A DNA stretch of 63,219 bases, taken from positions 1-63,219 of the forward strand of contig CANFLM010000006.1 in NCBI GenBank assembly GCA_947447895.1, written 5' to 3'. This DNA is from Hyphomicrobiales bacterium (lineage in GTDB: Bacteria; Pseudomonadota; Alphaproteobacteria; Rhizobiales; Beijerinckiaceae). The number at the start of each line of letters is the position of its first letter. The first letter of the stretch is position 1. A program made the translations under genes and the position numbers. The notes under the pieces are model-generated. The model saw nothing but the letters and a program-made list of their open reading frames with translations, ran no database searches and was not told the DNA's origin. This document shows positions 19,457 through 30,343 of the stretch, piece by piece.

Positions 19457-19528
19457 GGTACCTGCTATCCATCGTCATGGATGGTGACAGCCATCCCCAT
19501 TCCCAACCGGCAAGAGATTCTGAAACAT

Positions 19529-21247
19529 ATGACCACATCCGCCAAGGCACAGTCGCCGATGTCCTCGCCCGAGCCTGTCGCACAACACGAGAGAATGGAA
19601 CCCAAATTCGTCTCGGTCCTGCGTGAAGGCTACAATCTCGGCCGTTTCAAGCTCGATCTGGTGGCGGGCATTACGGTGGCGATGGTGGCCTTGCCTTTGT
19701 CGATGGCGATTGCCAAAGCCTCCGGCACCACGCCCGATCGCGGGCTTTTTACGGCGGTGGTCGGAGGGTTTCTGATTTCGCTGCTGGGCGGCTCGCGTTT
19801 CCAGATCGGCGGTCCTGCAGGCGCTTTCATCGTGCTGGTGTCGGTGACCATCGAGCGGCATGGCATTGATGGTCTGATGCTGGCGGTTCTGCTGTCGGGC
19901 GTGATGATGCTGGCATTGGGGTTTTTACGGCTTGGTGCCATTATCAAATATATTCCGCATCCGGTGACCGTCGGTTTTACCTCCGGCATCGCGGTGATCA
20001 TTTTCTGCAGCCAGCTGGTCGATTTGTTCGGCCTGCAACTGGCCGGCCGCGAGCCGGGGGCGCTGATCCCCAAATTCGTGGCGATGGCCGCAGCCCTCGG
20101 CACCGTCAATCCGGCGGCGGTGCTGGTCAGTGCCCTGTCGATCGGCTTGATCCTCTGGTGCCGCAGATACCGGCCCCATTGGCCCGGTCTGCTGATCACG
20201 ATTGTCGCCTCCGGCTTCATCGCGGTTGTGCTGTCCAAACTGGGATTGAACATCGATACGATCGGTTCGAAATTCGGCGGAATTCCCAATCTGTTGCCCG
20301 CTCCCCACATCCCCGATCTGGCCCTCGACAAAGTGATGGCCGTGATGCCGGATGCGGTGGCCTTCACGCTGTTGGGCAGTATCGAAAGCCTCTTATCCGC
20401 GGTTGTGGCCGACAGTATGACGGGGCGCAGGCACCGCTCGAATATGGAGCTGGTCGCGCAAGGCGTCGGCAATATCGGTTCGGCGCTGTTCGGCGGCATT
20501 TGCGTGACCGGCACCATTGCGCGGACCGCCACCAATGTCAGGGCTGGCGGCACTTCTCCGGTGTCCGGGATGATCCATGCGGTAGTATTGCTGGGGCTGA
20601 TGATGGTGGCGGCTCCGCTGGCCTCCTACATACCCTTGGCTGCCCTGGCGGCGGTGTTGGCGGTCGTATCGTGGAATATGGCCGAAAAGAAGGAATTTGC
20701 GGCCATTCTGCGCCATTCGCGCGAGGATTCGCTGGTGGTGCTGTCGACTTTCGGTCTGACGGTGTTCCGTGATCTGACCGAAGGGATTCTGGTTGGTGTG
20801 GTGCTGGGCTCGCTGTTCTTCATCCGCAAAATGGCGCATCTGATGGCGGTCGAGGCGAACCATGGGCCGCAGCACGAGGTCGATCTGCCGCAGAGTTTGC
20901 AAGGGGATGACCGCATTGCCTATGCGCGGCTGACGGGCTCGTTTTTTTTCGGTTCGGCTGCGGATGTCTCCAGCGTGCTGGAGCAGATCGGCATCAGGCC
21001 GCAGGTTCTGGTGATCGATTTCAGCGCGGTGCCGTTTTGCGATGGCTCGGCCGCCCATGCGCTTCATGCCGTGATCGAGCGTCTGCACAGCAATGGCATG
21101 CTGATCATCCTCTCCTCGTTGCGCGATGATGTGGCGGCTGTGCTGGCCACCCACCAGATCGAGGCGCCCTTGGTGGAACGGGTCGAGACGGTCGAGCAGG
21201 CCGGACGGTTGGCCCAAAACCATCTCAACCCGGCCGTTGCAGGGTAA
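19529..21247 (+). CDS. SulP family anion transporter with STAS domain
   Basis: A 572-residue membrane transporter of the SLC26/SulP family, which moves sulfate, bicarbonate or dicarboxylates. The hydrophobic core begins GRFKLDLVAGITVAMVALPLS and contains the family blocks PDRGLFTAVVGG and GSRFQIGGPAGAF in the first third. About 10-14 membrane segments are followed by a C-terminal STAS domain (about 460-560) with VLVIDFSAVPFCDGSAAHAL. I chose the ATG at 19529; an in-frame ATG at 19481 is possible, and neither has a strong ribosome site. The substrate is not predictable. It is convergent with the hydrolase gene after 18 bp. Confidence 0.9.
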   Translation: MTTSAKAQSPMSSPEPVAQHERMEPKFVSVLREGYNLGRFKLDLVAGITVAMVALPLSMAIAKASGTTPDRGLFTAVVGGFLISLLGGSRFQIGGPAGAFIVLVSVTIERHGIDGLMLAVLLSGVMMLALGFLRLGAIIKYIPHPVTVGFTSGIAVIIFCSQLVDLFGLQLAGREPGALIPKFVAMAAALGTVNPAAVLVSALSIGLILWCRRYRPHWPGLLITIVASGFIAVVLSKLGLNIDTIGSKFGGIPNLLPAPHIPDLALDKVMAVMPDAVAFTLLGSIESLLSAVVADSMTGRRHRSNMELVAQGVGNIGSALFGGICVTGTIARTATNVRAGGTSPVSGMIHAVVLLGLMMVAAPLASYIPLAALAAVLAVVSWNMAEKKEFAAILRHSREDSLVVLSTFGLTVFRDLTEGILVGVVLGSLFFIRKMAHLMAVEANHGPQHEVDLPQSLQGDDRIAYARLTGSFFFGSAADVSSVLEQIGIRPQVLVIDFSAVPFCDGSAAHALHAVIERLHSNGMLIILSSLRDDVAAVLATHQIEAPLVERVETVEQAGRLAQNHLNPAVAG

Positions 21248-21265
21248 TCCGTCTGGTCTGACGGG

Positions 21266-22309
21266 TCAGGGCAGTTCCAGCTCGTGATGGAGCGGAGCGA
21301 AATAGCTGTCGATCTGGTCCATATCCAGGTCTTCGAGCGTGGCCGGTGTCCAGCGCGGGGCTTGGTCCTTGTCGATGACAGCGGCGCGCACGCCCTCGTA
21401 AAAATCGACGCCGTCCAGCACCCGCGAAACGATGCGGAATTCCATTTTCATCGCTTCGCGGAAGGTCAGCGCCGCTCCCAGCCGCAATTGCCGGAAGGTG
21501 ATGGCGAGACTGGTGGGGGATTTGGTCCGGATGGTCTGAGCGGCTTGTGCGGCAAAGTCGGAGCGTCCGGCCTCCGCATCCAGTCGCGCCAGCACATCCG
21601 GCACCGAGGTGCCGGCAAAGCAGGCATCGATCATCGCGCGATGCGCAGCAACCGGCGCATCCTGTTTGGGCTGGCTAAAGCGGGCAAGAACGGCATCAAT
21701 CGCTTCACCGGCAATCAGAGCGGCTTTGAGGGCCGGAAAATCCTGGCTTGCCACCGCGTGGGTCGCCAATCCCAAAGCGAGGGCATCGGCGCGGTTGATG
21801 CGGGTGCCGGTGAGGGCGATCCACATACCGGTTTCGCCCGGCAAGCGTGGCAGGGCATAGCTGCCGCCGACATCGGGAAACAGGCCGATGCCGACTTCGG
21901 GCATGGCAAACGACCAGCGGTCACCGGCAATGCGGTGGCTGCCATGCAGAGAAATGCCGACACCGCCGCCCATCACAATGCCGTCGATCAGCGACAGATA
22001 GGGTTTGGGATAATATTTGATGCGGGTATTGAGCCGGTATTCATCAGCCCAGAAGCGCACCGCGGTGTCCTTGCGGCCCTGTTTGCCGAGTTCGATGATC
22101 GAGCGGATATCGCCACCCGCGCAAAAGGCCTTCTCGCCCTCGGCATCCAGCACGATGCAGGCAATATCGGGGTCGTGCTCCCACGCATCCAGCGCTTTCG
22201 CAATGGCATGCACCATCGGCAAGGTCAGGGCATTGAGGGCTTTGGGGCGGTTGAGATGGATCAGTCCGGCCGATCCGCGCTTCTCGCAAATGATGTCTGG
22301 CGTTTCCAT
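21266..22309 (-). CDS. Enoyl-CoA hydratase/isomerase family, likely 3-hydroxyisobutyryl-CoA hydrolase
   Basis: A 347-residue crotonase-fold enzyme. The oxyanion-hole block AFCAGGDIRS (about 61-70), the GIVMGGGVGIS block and MPEVGIGLFPDVGGSY match the HIBCH subfamily, which hydrolyses 3-hydroxyisobutyryl-CoA in valine breakdown. The length (about 350, versus 260 for plain hydratases) and the C-terminal DFYEGVRAAVIDKDQAPRW box support that. I chose the ATG at 22309; a GTG at 22318 is an alternative. No other valine-degradation gene is nearby. It is divergent from hemB. Confidence 0.85.
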   Translation of the reverse strand: METPDIICEKRGSAGLIHLNRPKALNALTLPMVHAIAKALDAWEHDPDIACIVLDAEGEKAFCAGGDIRSIIELGKQGRKDTAVRFWADEYRLNTRIKYYPKPYLSLIDGIVMGGGVGISLHGSHRIAGDRWSFAMPEVGIGLFPDVGGSYALPRLPGETGMWIALTGTRINRADALALGLATHAVASQDFPALKAALIAGEAIDAVLARFSQPKQDAPVAAHRAMIDACFAGTSVPDVLARLDAEAGRSDFAAQAAQTIRTKSPTSLAITFRQLRLGAALTFREAMKMEFRIVSRVLDGVDFYEGVRAAVIDKDQAPRWTPATLEDLDMDQIDSYFAPLHHELELP

Positions 22310-22357
22310 GTGACGCACCCCGTCGACTGATTGTTCTGGTTTGGACCCTCACGATGA

Positions 22358-23482
<1,125 letters not shown>

Positions 23483-23546
23483 ACCGCGAAAAAGCTTGCG
23501 GGGCCTTCCGGCTCCACAGGCTTGAAACGGACAGCAGCGTAGGCTG

Positions 23547-23876
23547 TTACGGGCGCGGAACGCGGCAGATATCGAGGCTTGCCAGTGCCTTTTCGCGCGC
23601 GGTGTCATTGAAATAGCCCTGATCGCGGAAGGCTGCGAACTCGGCCTTGTTCAGGCTGCTGACGGTGCGCGAGGCATAGCAACCGCAGCCCTTTTCGGCG
23701 ACTTCGACGCTCATATTGTTTTCTTTGGTCACACGGCGCATGCAGAATTCTTTGGTCGTGATGCGCAATTCGTCGCGGCTCATGGTCTTGGCGCTGGGAT
23801 CTGGTTCGGTCACGGTGTTGCAGCCTGCAACGGCCAGCATCAGCACAAGACCCGCGATACGCATTCCATTGATCAT
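23547..23876 (-). CDS. Small cysteine-containing lipoprotein, unknown function
   Basis: A 109-residue protein with a lipoprotein signal (hydrophobic RIAGLVLMLAVAGC, lipidated Cys19). The mature part is mainly polar and has five further cysteines, in EFCMRR, GCGCY and DICRV, which could form disulfides in the periplasm. I recognise no domain. The ATG at 23876 has a strong ggaggg site, supporting real expression. It is convergent with hemB and lies between it and the molybdopterin oxidoreductase, with no obvious functional link. Confidence 0.72.
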   Translation of the reverse strand: MINGMRIAGLVLMLAVAGCNTVTEPDPSAKTMSRDELRITTKEFCMRRVTKENNMSVEVAEKGCGCYASRTVSSLNKAEFAAFRDQGYFNDTAREKALASLDICRVPRP

Positions 23877-23968
23877 TGTTACCCTCCGGTGATGGAATTG
23901 AATGTGGCCGAACAAGTGCAACGTCACGCGGCTCAGGTCAATCTCTTGCTCGACATTATTGCACGGCC

Positions 23969-26098
23969 TCAGGAATATCGCCGGATGGCGGCATGGATGT
24001 CATGAAAAGCCGCCCCGCCGAACGGAGCGGCCTGATCGGCTCCGGTCAGCGTATTGATGCCCTGTCCGTCCGGATAGGCGGAATTGGGCCAGATTGATTC
24101 GGCAATCAGCACGCCCGGCAACACGCCACGGAACAGTTTGGCATGGAGCCGCACCGTACCCCGCTCATTGCTCAGTTCGACCTCGCAGCCATCCTCGATA
24201 TCCAACCGCCCGGCATCGGACGGGTGGATCAGCACGGTCGGCATGACCTCCTTGCTGCGCGAGGTTTTGGTTTCGGTAAAGCTGGAATTGAGATATTGCC
24301 GCGCCGGACTGGTGGCGAGTTTGAAAGGATAGTCCTCGGTAGCGGCTTCATTCACAGCCCAGTAATCGGGCAGAACAGGCAGGCTCGAAAAGGGTCCCAT
24401 CGGGCCGTTATTGGCAAAGGGCACCGTGGCCCAATCGGGTTTGAACCGGAATTTTTTATCGGGCCATGCAAAGCCGTCGCGATAATGGGCGGTGGCGAAA
24501 TCGGGTTGGCAATCGATGAATTTTTTGGCCTCGATCTCCGCCAGCGTGCCCCAGCCCGAGGCCTGCAAAGTCTGGTCGATCAACTCGCGCGGGCTCATCG
24601 CAAAGCCCTTGTGTCTGGCGCCCAGCCGTTGGGCCAGTGCCGTCACCAGTTGGTGGTTGGACCAGCACTCGCCGGGCGGGTCGATCAGCTTGGGTCCGAG
24701 CGTGATGTGCTGGTGTCCGCCGCCCGAATAGATGTCGTCATGCTCCATGAACATGGTGGCCGGCAGCACCAGATCGGCCATTTGCGCGGTGTCGGTCATG
24801 AACTGCTCATGCACCACCGTAAACAGATCCTCGCGGGCAAAACCCTGTTTGACCAAAGTTTGTTCGGGCGCGACCGAGACCGGATTGGTGTTCTGGATCA
24901 GCAGCATCTTGATCGGCGGGCCGCCTTGCAGGGCGACAGGGTCATGGGTGAGGACCCGGCCGATCTGCGATTGGTCGAGCCGCCGGATCGACGGATCAAC
25001 CAGATCGAGCCCCTCGATCATCTGTTTGTTCCAATGGAATATCGCGCCATTGTTGTGGAAGGCGCCGCCGCCTTCATACTGCCATGCGCCCAGAACGGTG
25101 GCGATGCAGCTGGCGGCATGCATCGAGGCCGAGCCGTTGCGCTGGCGGGAAAAACCGTAGCCGAGCCGGAAATAGCTGCGCTTGGTGTTGCCGACCAGTT
25201 TGGCAAAGGCTTCGATCTCGTCGACACCGAGACCGGTAATCGCGCTGGCCCATTCGGGTGTGCGCGATTGCAGATGCGCCTCGAGTTCGTCGGGACAATC
25301 GGAAAATTCTGCCAGATAGGCGCGGTCGGCCAGATTGTCACGGAACAGGATGTGCATCACCGCACAGGCCAGGGCGCCGTCGGTCCCGGGACGCAGGCAC
25401 AGGGCCAGATCGGCCTGTTGCATGGTCGCGTTGTGGTAGATGTCGATCACCACGATTTTGGCCCCGCGCTCCTTGCGGGCCCGGATCGCATGGGTCATCA
25501 CATTGACCTGTGTGGCCACCGCATTGGTGCCCCAGATCACGACGCAATCCGACAGCGCCATCTCGCGCGGATCGGGGCCGGCCAGGCGACCGGTGCCGGC
25601 CAGATAGCCGGGCCATGCCAAGGCAATGCAGATGGTCGAATAAAACCCCGAATAGCGCATTTCGTGGCGAAGGCGGTTGATGCCGTCGCGCATGACCAGT
25701 CCCATGGTGCCGGCATAATAATAGGGCCAGACGCTTTCGGAACCGAACTGCTCTTCCGCCTCCACCATGGCGTTGACCGTCAGGTCCAGTGCCTCGTCCC
25801 ACGAGATCCGCTCCCATTGGCCGCTGCCTTTGGGGCCGATGCGGCGCAAGGGATGCAGCAGGCGGTCGGGATGGTGGATGCGCTCGGCATAGCGGGCCAC
25901 CTTGGCGCAGATCACGCCTGCCGTATAGGTCTGTTCCTGAGAGCCATAGACACGGCCGATGGTGTTGTCCTCCAGCACCTCGACCTCCAGCGCGCAAGCC
26001 GAAGGGCAATCATGCGGACAGCACGATGCATGGCGGCCTGCGGTCTGGCGGCCTGATTTCTGGAGACGGGTGGCATTGGCTGGAAATGGCAAATTCAT
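23969..26098 (-). CDS. Molybdopterin-dependent oxidoreductase, BisC/FdhG-like
   Basis: A 709-residue member of the DMSO-reductase superfamily (bis-MGD molybdenum enzymes). The N-terminal [4Fe-4S] motif is Cys27, Cys31, Cys35 and Cys64 (CPHDCPSAC, then GVICAKVARY). The molybdopterin-binding core follows, with VVIWGTNAVATQVN and LLIQNTNPVSVAP, and the C-terminal dinucleotide-binding domain (about 590-709) has SPARQYLNSSF. No Tat signal is visible, so it is probably cytoplasmic. There is no adjacent iron-sulfur, NAD-binding or membrane subunit, so the electron partner and substrate are unknown. Confidence 0.86.
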   Translation of the reverse strand: MNLPFPANATRLQKSGRQTAGRHASCCPHDCPSACALEVEVLEDNTIGRVYGSQEQTYTAGVICAKVARYAERIHHPDRLLHPLRRIGPKGSGQWERISWDEALDLTVNAMVEAEEQFGSESVWPYYYAGTMGLVMRDGINRLRHEMRYSGFYSTICIALAWPGYLAGTGRLAGPDPREMALSDCVVIWGTNAVATQVNVMTHAIRARKERGAKIVVIDIYHNATMQQADLALCLRPGTDGALACAVMHILFRDNLADRAYLAEFSDCPDELEAHLQSRTPEWASAITGLGVDEIEAFAKLVGNTKRSYFRLGYGFSRQRNGSASMHAASCIATVLGAWQYEGGGAFHNNGAIFHWNKQMIEGLDLVDPSIRRLDQSQIGRVLTHDPVALQGGPPIKMLLIQNTNPVSVAPEQTLVKQGFAREDLFTVVHEQFMTDTAQMADLVLPATMFMEHDDIYSGGGHQHITLGPKLIDPPGECWSNHQLVTALAQRLGARHKGFAMSPRELIDQTLQASGWGTLAEIEAKKFIDCQPDFATAHYRDGFAWPDKKFRFKPDWATVPFANNGPMGPFSSLPVLPDYWAVNEAATEDYPFKLATSPARQYLNSSFTETKTSRSKEVMPTVLIHPSDAGRLDIEDGCEVELSNERGTVRLHAKLFRGVLPGVLIAESIWPNSAYPDGQGINTLTGADQAAPFGGAAFHDIHAAIRRYS

Positions 26099-26160
26099 AA
26101 CCGCAATTATGAAAGCAATCGTTCGGGCTGTCGAGGGGAGGCAAGCCGGCCAGCGCGCAT

Positions 26161-26186
26161 AAAAAAGGCGGCACCGCAGTGCCGCC
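26161..26186 (-). terminator. Intrinsic terminator after ndk
   Basis: On the minus strand a perfect 8-bp stem (26179-26186 pairing with 26167-26174) with a 4-nt loop is followed by six T residues (plus-strand A 26161-26166). It ends the ndk transcript. Confidence 0.93.
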
Positions 26187-26212
26187 AGAATTGGGGTCGT
26201 TCAATCGGCTGA

Positions 26213-26635
26213 TTAGCCGACGATTTCCATTTCGGAGAAGAAGTGCTTGATTTCGCCGGCAGCGGTATCGGCAGCATCCGAACCATGCACCGAGTTTTCG
26301 CCGATCGACTTGGCGAACAGCTTGCGCACAGTGCCTTCTGCCGCATTGGCAGGATTGGTGGCGCCCATCACATCGCGGTAGCGGGCAATGGCGTTTTCGC
26401 CTTCGAGAACCTGCACGACAACCGGACCTGAGGTCATGAAGTCAACCAGTTCGCCGAAGAAGGGACGGTCTTTGTGGACGGCATAGAAAGCGCTGGCATC
26501 TGCGCGGCTCAGCCACAGACGCTTCTGGGCCACGATGCGCAGGCCAGCCTTTTCGATCACGGCATTGACCGCGCCGGTCAGGTTGCGTTCGGTAGCATCT
26601 GGTTTGATGATGGAAAGTGTGCGTTCGGTTGCCAT
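26213..26635 (-). CDS. ndk: Nucleoside diphosphate kinase
   Basis: A 140-residue Ndk that balances nucleoside triphosphate pools by a phosphohistidine ping-pong mechanism. The catalytic His117 is in the [12 protein letters not shown] signature. The N-terminal [11 protein letters not shown] and [13 protein letters not shown] blocks are standard. The start at 26635 follows aggac. It is a single-gene transcription unit ending in a strong terminator. Confidence 0.97.
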   Translation of the reverse strand: MATERTLSIIKPDATERNLTGAVNAVIEKAGLRIVAQKRLWLSRADASAFYAVHKDRPFFGELVDFMTSGPVVVQVLEGENAIARYRDVMGATNPANAAEGTVRKLFAKSIGENSVHGSDAADTAAGEIKHFFSEMEIVG

Positions 26636-26753
26636 GACTGATCCTGTCCTCAGTTGAAATCGGATGGGCGGGTTATACCCGTCTGTTCAGGTCAGGACAA
26701 GCCTCGCGGGCCGTCCCGATCCAACTGTGTTTAGAAAAGGTTAACCACGCGCA

Positions 26754-27407
26754 TCAGGCCCCGTCAGGGACAATCAGCATCGGCTGGTCGGGCGAATGGC
26801 TGCCTGCAGGCTTTTTCAGCGTTTGCCCGTTGACCAGCAGGGCCAGGGCCATCGGATAGAGCTGGTGTTCGGCCTCCAGCACCCGCGCGCCCAGACTGTC
26901 TGCGGTATCGTCATCCAGCACAGGCACAGCGGCTTGGGCGATGATCGGACCGGCATCGACATCGGGGACGACGTGATGCACCGTGCAGCCGTGGATCTTG
27001 ACACCTTCGGCCAGTGCCCGCTCATGGGTGTGCAGGCCCTTGAAGGAGGGCAGCAAAGCCGGATGGATATTGATCAGGCGTCCGGTCCAGCGGTTGATGA
27101 ACCATTCGGTCAGCACCCGCATGAACCCCGCCAGACAGACCAGCTCGACTTTGTGGCGAACCAGCTCGGCATCGAGGGCGGCTTCGAATTCCTGACGGCC
27201 GTCAAAGGTGCGGTGGTCAATGACCGCCGTTGCAATCTTGTGCTCGCTGGCAAAGGCCAGACCGGCGGCATTGGGCTTGTTGGAAACCACCAGAATGATC
27301 TCGACCGGATAGGCCGGATCGCTGGCCGCAGCCACAAGAGCCTGCATGTTCGAGCCGCGGCCGGAAATCAGAACAGCGACTTTGCGGCGGTGTGGACTGG
27401 TGGACAT
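26754..27407 (-). CDS. purN: Phosphoribosylglycinamide formyltransferase
   Basis: A 217-residue GAR transformylase using 10-formyl-tetrahydrofolate in purine synthesis. Conserved blocks are VAVLISGRGSNMQAL, LAGFMRVL, the catalytic NIHPALLPSFKG and HHVVPDVDAGPII with its Asp. It follows purM by 18 bp, forming the classical purMN operon. The last 20 residues are a poorly conserved tail. Confidence 0.96.
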   Translation of the reverse strand: MSTSPHRRKVAVLISGRGSNMQALVAAASDPAYPVEIILVVSNKPNAAGLAFASEHKIATAVIDHRTFDGRQEFEAALDAELVRHKVELVCLAGFMRVLTEWFINRWTGRLINIHPALLPSFKGLHTHERALAEGVKIHGCTVHHVVPDVDAGPIIAQAAVPVLDDDTADSLGARVLEAEHQLYPMALALLVNGQTLKKPAGSHSPDQPMLIVPDGA

Positions 27408-27425
27408 GCTTGCTACTCCCGTGGG

Positions 27426-28532
27426 TTAGAGGGCCAGCGCGCCTGTGGTCCGGACCCGTTCGCCTGTTCCCGAATGGGTGATGATCCGGCCCAGCGCCAC
27501 CGGCTGTTCACCGGCTTCACGCAAAGCGGCCATCACGCGATCCGCATCGGATGCGCCGGTGACCACCACCATGCCGATGCCGCAATTGAAGGTTCTGAGC
27601 ATTTCAAACTCGACCACTCCGCCTTCGCGCGCCAGCCACGAGAATACCGGCAGCACGGGCAGGGCTTCCAGCGTGATTTCCGCCCCCAAGCCCTCGGGCA
27701 ACACGCGCGGAATATTGTCGATGAAGCCACCGCCGGTGATATGGGCCAATGCCTTGATGGCCTGCGTTTGCTTGATCACCGACAACAGGGCTTTCACATA
27801 GATTTTGGTCGGCGTCAGCAAGGCTTCTCCCAGCGATTGCGCGGGCGCAAAGGGAGCCGGATCGTGCCAGCCCAAACCGGTCATCTCGACAATACGCCGC
27901 ACCAGCGAATAGCCGTTGGAATGGACACCGGAAGAGGGCAGTCCGATCATCACATCACCTGCACCGATATCGGGACGCGGCAGCAAGGTGCCGCGCTCGG
28001 CCGCACCCACCGCAAAACCGGCCAGATCATAATCGCCTTTGCCGTAAAGGCCCGGCATTTCGGCGGTTTCCCCGCCGATCAGCGCGCAGCCCGATTGCAC
28101 GCAGCCTTCGGCAATGCCTTTGACGATCTTGGCGCCTACATCGGGGGCCAGTTTGCCGGTGGCGAAATAATCGAGGAAGAACAGCGGTTCGGCACCTTGC
28201 ACGATGATATCGTTGACGCACATGGCGACCAGATCGATGCCGATCGTATCATGCCGGTCGGTGTCGATGGCGATTTTGAGTTTGGTGCCGACCCCGTCAT
28301 TGGCCGCAACGAGGATCGGATCCTTGAAACCTGCGGCCTTGAGATCGAACAGGCCACCGAAGCCGCCGATTTCCGCATCCGCACCAGCCCGCCTGGTCGC
28401 GCGCACCATCGGTTTGATGGCATCGACCAGCGCATTGCCGGCATCGATATCAACGCCCGCATCGGCATAGGTCAGACCCTGTTCTGCATTGCGGGAGTCT
28501 CCAGCCTTGCTGGTCTGCGGGTCTTGCTTCAT
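27426..28532 (-). CDS. purM: Phosphoribosylformylglycinamidine cyclo-ligase (AIR synthetase)
   Basis: A 368-residue PurM that closes the imidazole ring of AIR in purine synthesis. The N-terminal [17 protein letters not shown], the ATP-loop [13 protein letters not shown] and the blocks GGETAEMPG and [16 protein letters not shown] are diagnostic. I chose the ATG at 28532; the frame is open for a long way upstream, but that part looks non-coding and runs through the divergent gene. It heads purMN. The 153-bp spacer to the divergent CDP-alcohol phosphatidyltransferase should hold both promoters. Confidence 0.96.
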   Translation of the reverse strand: MKQDPQTSKAGDSRNAEQGLTYADAGVDIDAGNALVDAIKPMVRATRRAGADAEIGGFGGLFDLKAAGFKDPILVAANDGVGTKLKIAIDTDRHDTIGIDLVAMCVNDIIVQGAEPLFFLDYFATGKLAPDVGAKIVKGIAEGCVQSGCALIGGETAEMPGLYGKGDYDLAGFAVGAAERGTLLPRPDIGAGDVMIGLPSSGVHSNGYSLVRRIVEMTGLGWHDPAPFAPAQSLGEALLTPTKIYVKALLSVIKQTQAIKALAHITGGGFIDNIPRVLPEGLGAEITLEALPVLPVFSWLAREGGVVEFEMLRTFNCGIGMVVVTGASDADRVMAALREAGEQPVALGRIITHSGTGERVRTTGALAL

Positions 28533-28685
28533 GCTTGTGGCCTCGGTTTCGTCATCGATACGCTCGTCAGATGGATTGGCGGTAGAACTCCTCGCGGCAC
28601 TTGGCAAGTGCTTGGCCCAACCTAGCTGTGACTTATTCCTATCAAAGCGGGTGGTTCCGCGCCAGATGAGAAGGCTCCTTTGTTG

Positions 28686-29249
28686 ATGATTCCCAATCTG
28701 ATCACCATTATGCGGTTGTTTCTGGTGCCCGTCAGCATCACGCTGGTTGTCATGCGGGAATGGGAGGCGGCTTTTTCGGCCTTTTTGCTGGCCGGTATTT
28801 CCGATGCCGCCGATGGCTTGATTGCCCGCCATTTCGATATGAAAACCGAATTGGGGGCCTATCTGGACCCGATTGCCGATAAGACCCTGCTGGTTTCCTG
28901 CTTTATCACGCTGTCGATTATCGGCGAGGTTCCTGCCTGGTTGACCATTGCCGTGGTGTTTCGCGATCTGCTGATTGTCGGAGCGGTGGTCCTGTGCTGG
29001 GTGCTGGAAAAGCCCATGCCGATCCGTCCGCTGATGATCTCCAAAATCAACACCACCGTGCAACTTCTGTTTATCGGTGCTATTTTGGGCAGCCATGCTT
29101 ATGGGCTCCGGCCGGGTGTGGCGGTCGTGGATGACTGGGAAAGATCGGCCGCTGTGCTGGTGGCAGGCTTGACGCTGGCCTCGGCACTGGCCTATCTCGC
29201 GCAGTGGTTGCGCCATTTGGGGCCTGACCAACGCGAAGATCTGTTTTGA
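28686..29249 (+). CDS. CDP-alcohol phosphatidyltransferase family protein
   Basis: A 187-residue integral membrane enzyme of phospholipid synthesis. The catalytic signature is complete: [27 protein letters not shown], carrying the D-x2-DG-x2-AR-x8-G-x3-D-x3-D pattern near residues 37-63. About five or six membrane segments are visible. It could be a phosphatidylglycerophosphate synthase or a bacterial cardiolipin synthase of the eukaryotic type; sequence alone does not decide. An ATG is at 28686; a TTG at 28680 is better spaced from the agaagg site. It overlaps the ribosome-site region of the next gene. Confidence 0.85.
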   Translation: MIPNLITIMRLFLVPVSITLVVMREWEAAFSAFLLAGISDAADGLIARHFDMKTELGAYLDPIADKTLLVSCFITLSIIGEVPAWLTIAVVFRDLLIVGAVVLCWVLEKPMPIRPLMISKINTTVQLLFIGAILGSHAYGLRPGVAVVDDWERSAAVLVAGLTLASALAYLAQWLRHLGPDQREDLF

Positions 29250-29263
29250 GGGGACACAGCATT

Positions 29264-30343
29264 ATGGGCGGATCGGGCCTGTCGCGCATCCAGCTGTTTT
29301 GGGTTCTGGTGGCACTGGCCATCGGCTGCACCATTGCTTTGCTGCGCGATGCCATGCTGCCCTTTGCCGCAGCCTTCTTTCTGGCCTATGCGCTTGATCC
29401 GGTTGTGACCCGCATTGAAAAGCTCGGCCTGTCGCGGGCCATGGCCACCGCCCTTGTCACGGGGGTGCTGGCGCTGGTGATCGTGGCGGTGTTTCTGGTG
29501 GTGATCCCGTTTCTGATCGACCAGTCATTGGCCTTTGCCGCGCGCGCGCCTGCGATTGCCGAGCGCCTGCGCCTGATGCTGGTGCAATCGGTGCTGGCCG
29601 ACCGCCTGCGCGGGCTGGCCGATTTGCAGGATATCACCTCGCATCTCTCCACCATCATGGGCAGTGCGGGGGAATGGGTGGCGTCGCTGGCCCGTTCGCT
29701 GCTGTCGGGCGGTCGGGCGGTGTTCGGCCTCATCTCCTTGCTGGTCTTTGCCCCCATCATTGCCATCTATCTGTTGATCGACTGGCACCGGATGCTGGCT
29801 GTGCTGGATGATCTGGTGCCTCCGGCGCGGCGTCCGCTTGTGCATGCGATTGTCGGCGATATTGACCGGTCACTGACCGGATTTTTGCGCGGGCAAAGCC
29901 TGATCTGCCTGTTTCTCGGCGCCTGGTATGCGGCGGGTCTGGCTTTGGTCGGGTTGAATTTCGGCGTGCTGATCGGCTCGGTCGCGGGCTTTTTGAGCTT
30001 TGTGCCGTTTCTGGGCTCGGCAGGCGGCTTGCTGGTCGGGCTCGGTTTCGGACTGGTGCAATTCTGGCCTGATTACTGGCCGATCCTCGGTGTGCTGGCG
30101 GTGTTTGCCTCTGGGCAGGTGCTGGAGGGCAATATTCTGTCGCCGCGCATTGTGGGCGGTGCGGTGGGCCTGCATCCGGTCTGGCTGATGTTCTCGCTGT
30201 TTGCCTTCGGCTCGCTGTTCGGCTTTCTGGGGCTGGTCATCGCCGTGCCGCTGGCGGCCACTTTGGGTGTTCTGGTGCGCCATGCCGTCAAGTCATACCG
30301 CCACAGTGCGGCCTTTCTCGGTGCTGACGGATCAGACGCGTGA
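29264..30343 (+). CDS. AI-2E/PerM family transporter
   Basis: A 359-residue membrane protein with about eight segments and the family's C-terminal blocks: FVPFLGSAGGLLVGLGFG, the GQVLEGNILSPRIVGG motif and a final FGFLGLVIAVPLAA. AI-2E family members export autoinducer-2 or act as PerM-like permeases and Na+/H+ antiporters; the role here is not predictable. The ATG at 29264 has a gagggg site. Its stop overlaps the GTG of hdaA (GTGA), so the two are probably translationally coupled. Confidence 0.86.
   Translation: MGGSGLSRIQLFWVLVALAIGCTIALLRDAMLPFAAAFFLAYALDPVVTRIEKLGLSRAMATALVTGVLALVIVAVFLVVIPFLIDQSLAFAARAPAIAERLRLMLVQSVLADRLRGLADLQDITSHLSTIMGSAGEWVASLARSLLSGGRAVFGLISLLVFAPIIAIYLLIDWHRMLAVLDDLVPPARRPLVHAIVGDIDRSLTGFLRGQSLICLFLGAWYAAGLALVGLNFGVLIGSVAGFLSFVPFLGSAGGLLVGLGFGLVQFWPDYWPILGVLAVFASGQVLEGNILSPRIVGGAVGLHPVWLMFSLFAFGSLFGFLGLVIAVPLAATLGVLVRHAVKSYRHSAAFLGADGSDA

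Noticed and set aside
24143-26056. A 637-codon plus-strand frame antisense to the molybdopterin oxidoreductase.
   Set aside because: No ribosome site or domain, and it is complementary to a well-conserved gene. The same reasoning removes long antisense frames at 467-1597, 38417-40297, 41246-42436 and 42464-43987.
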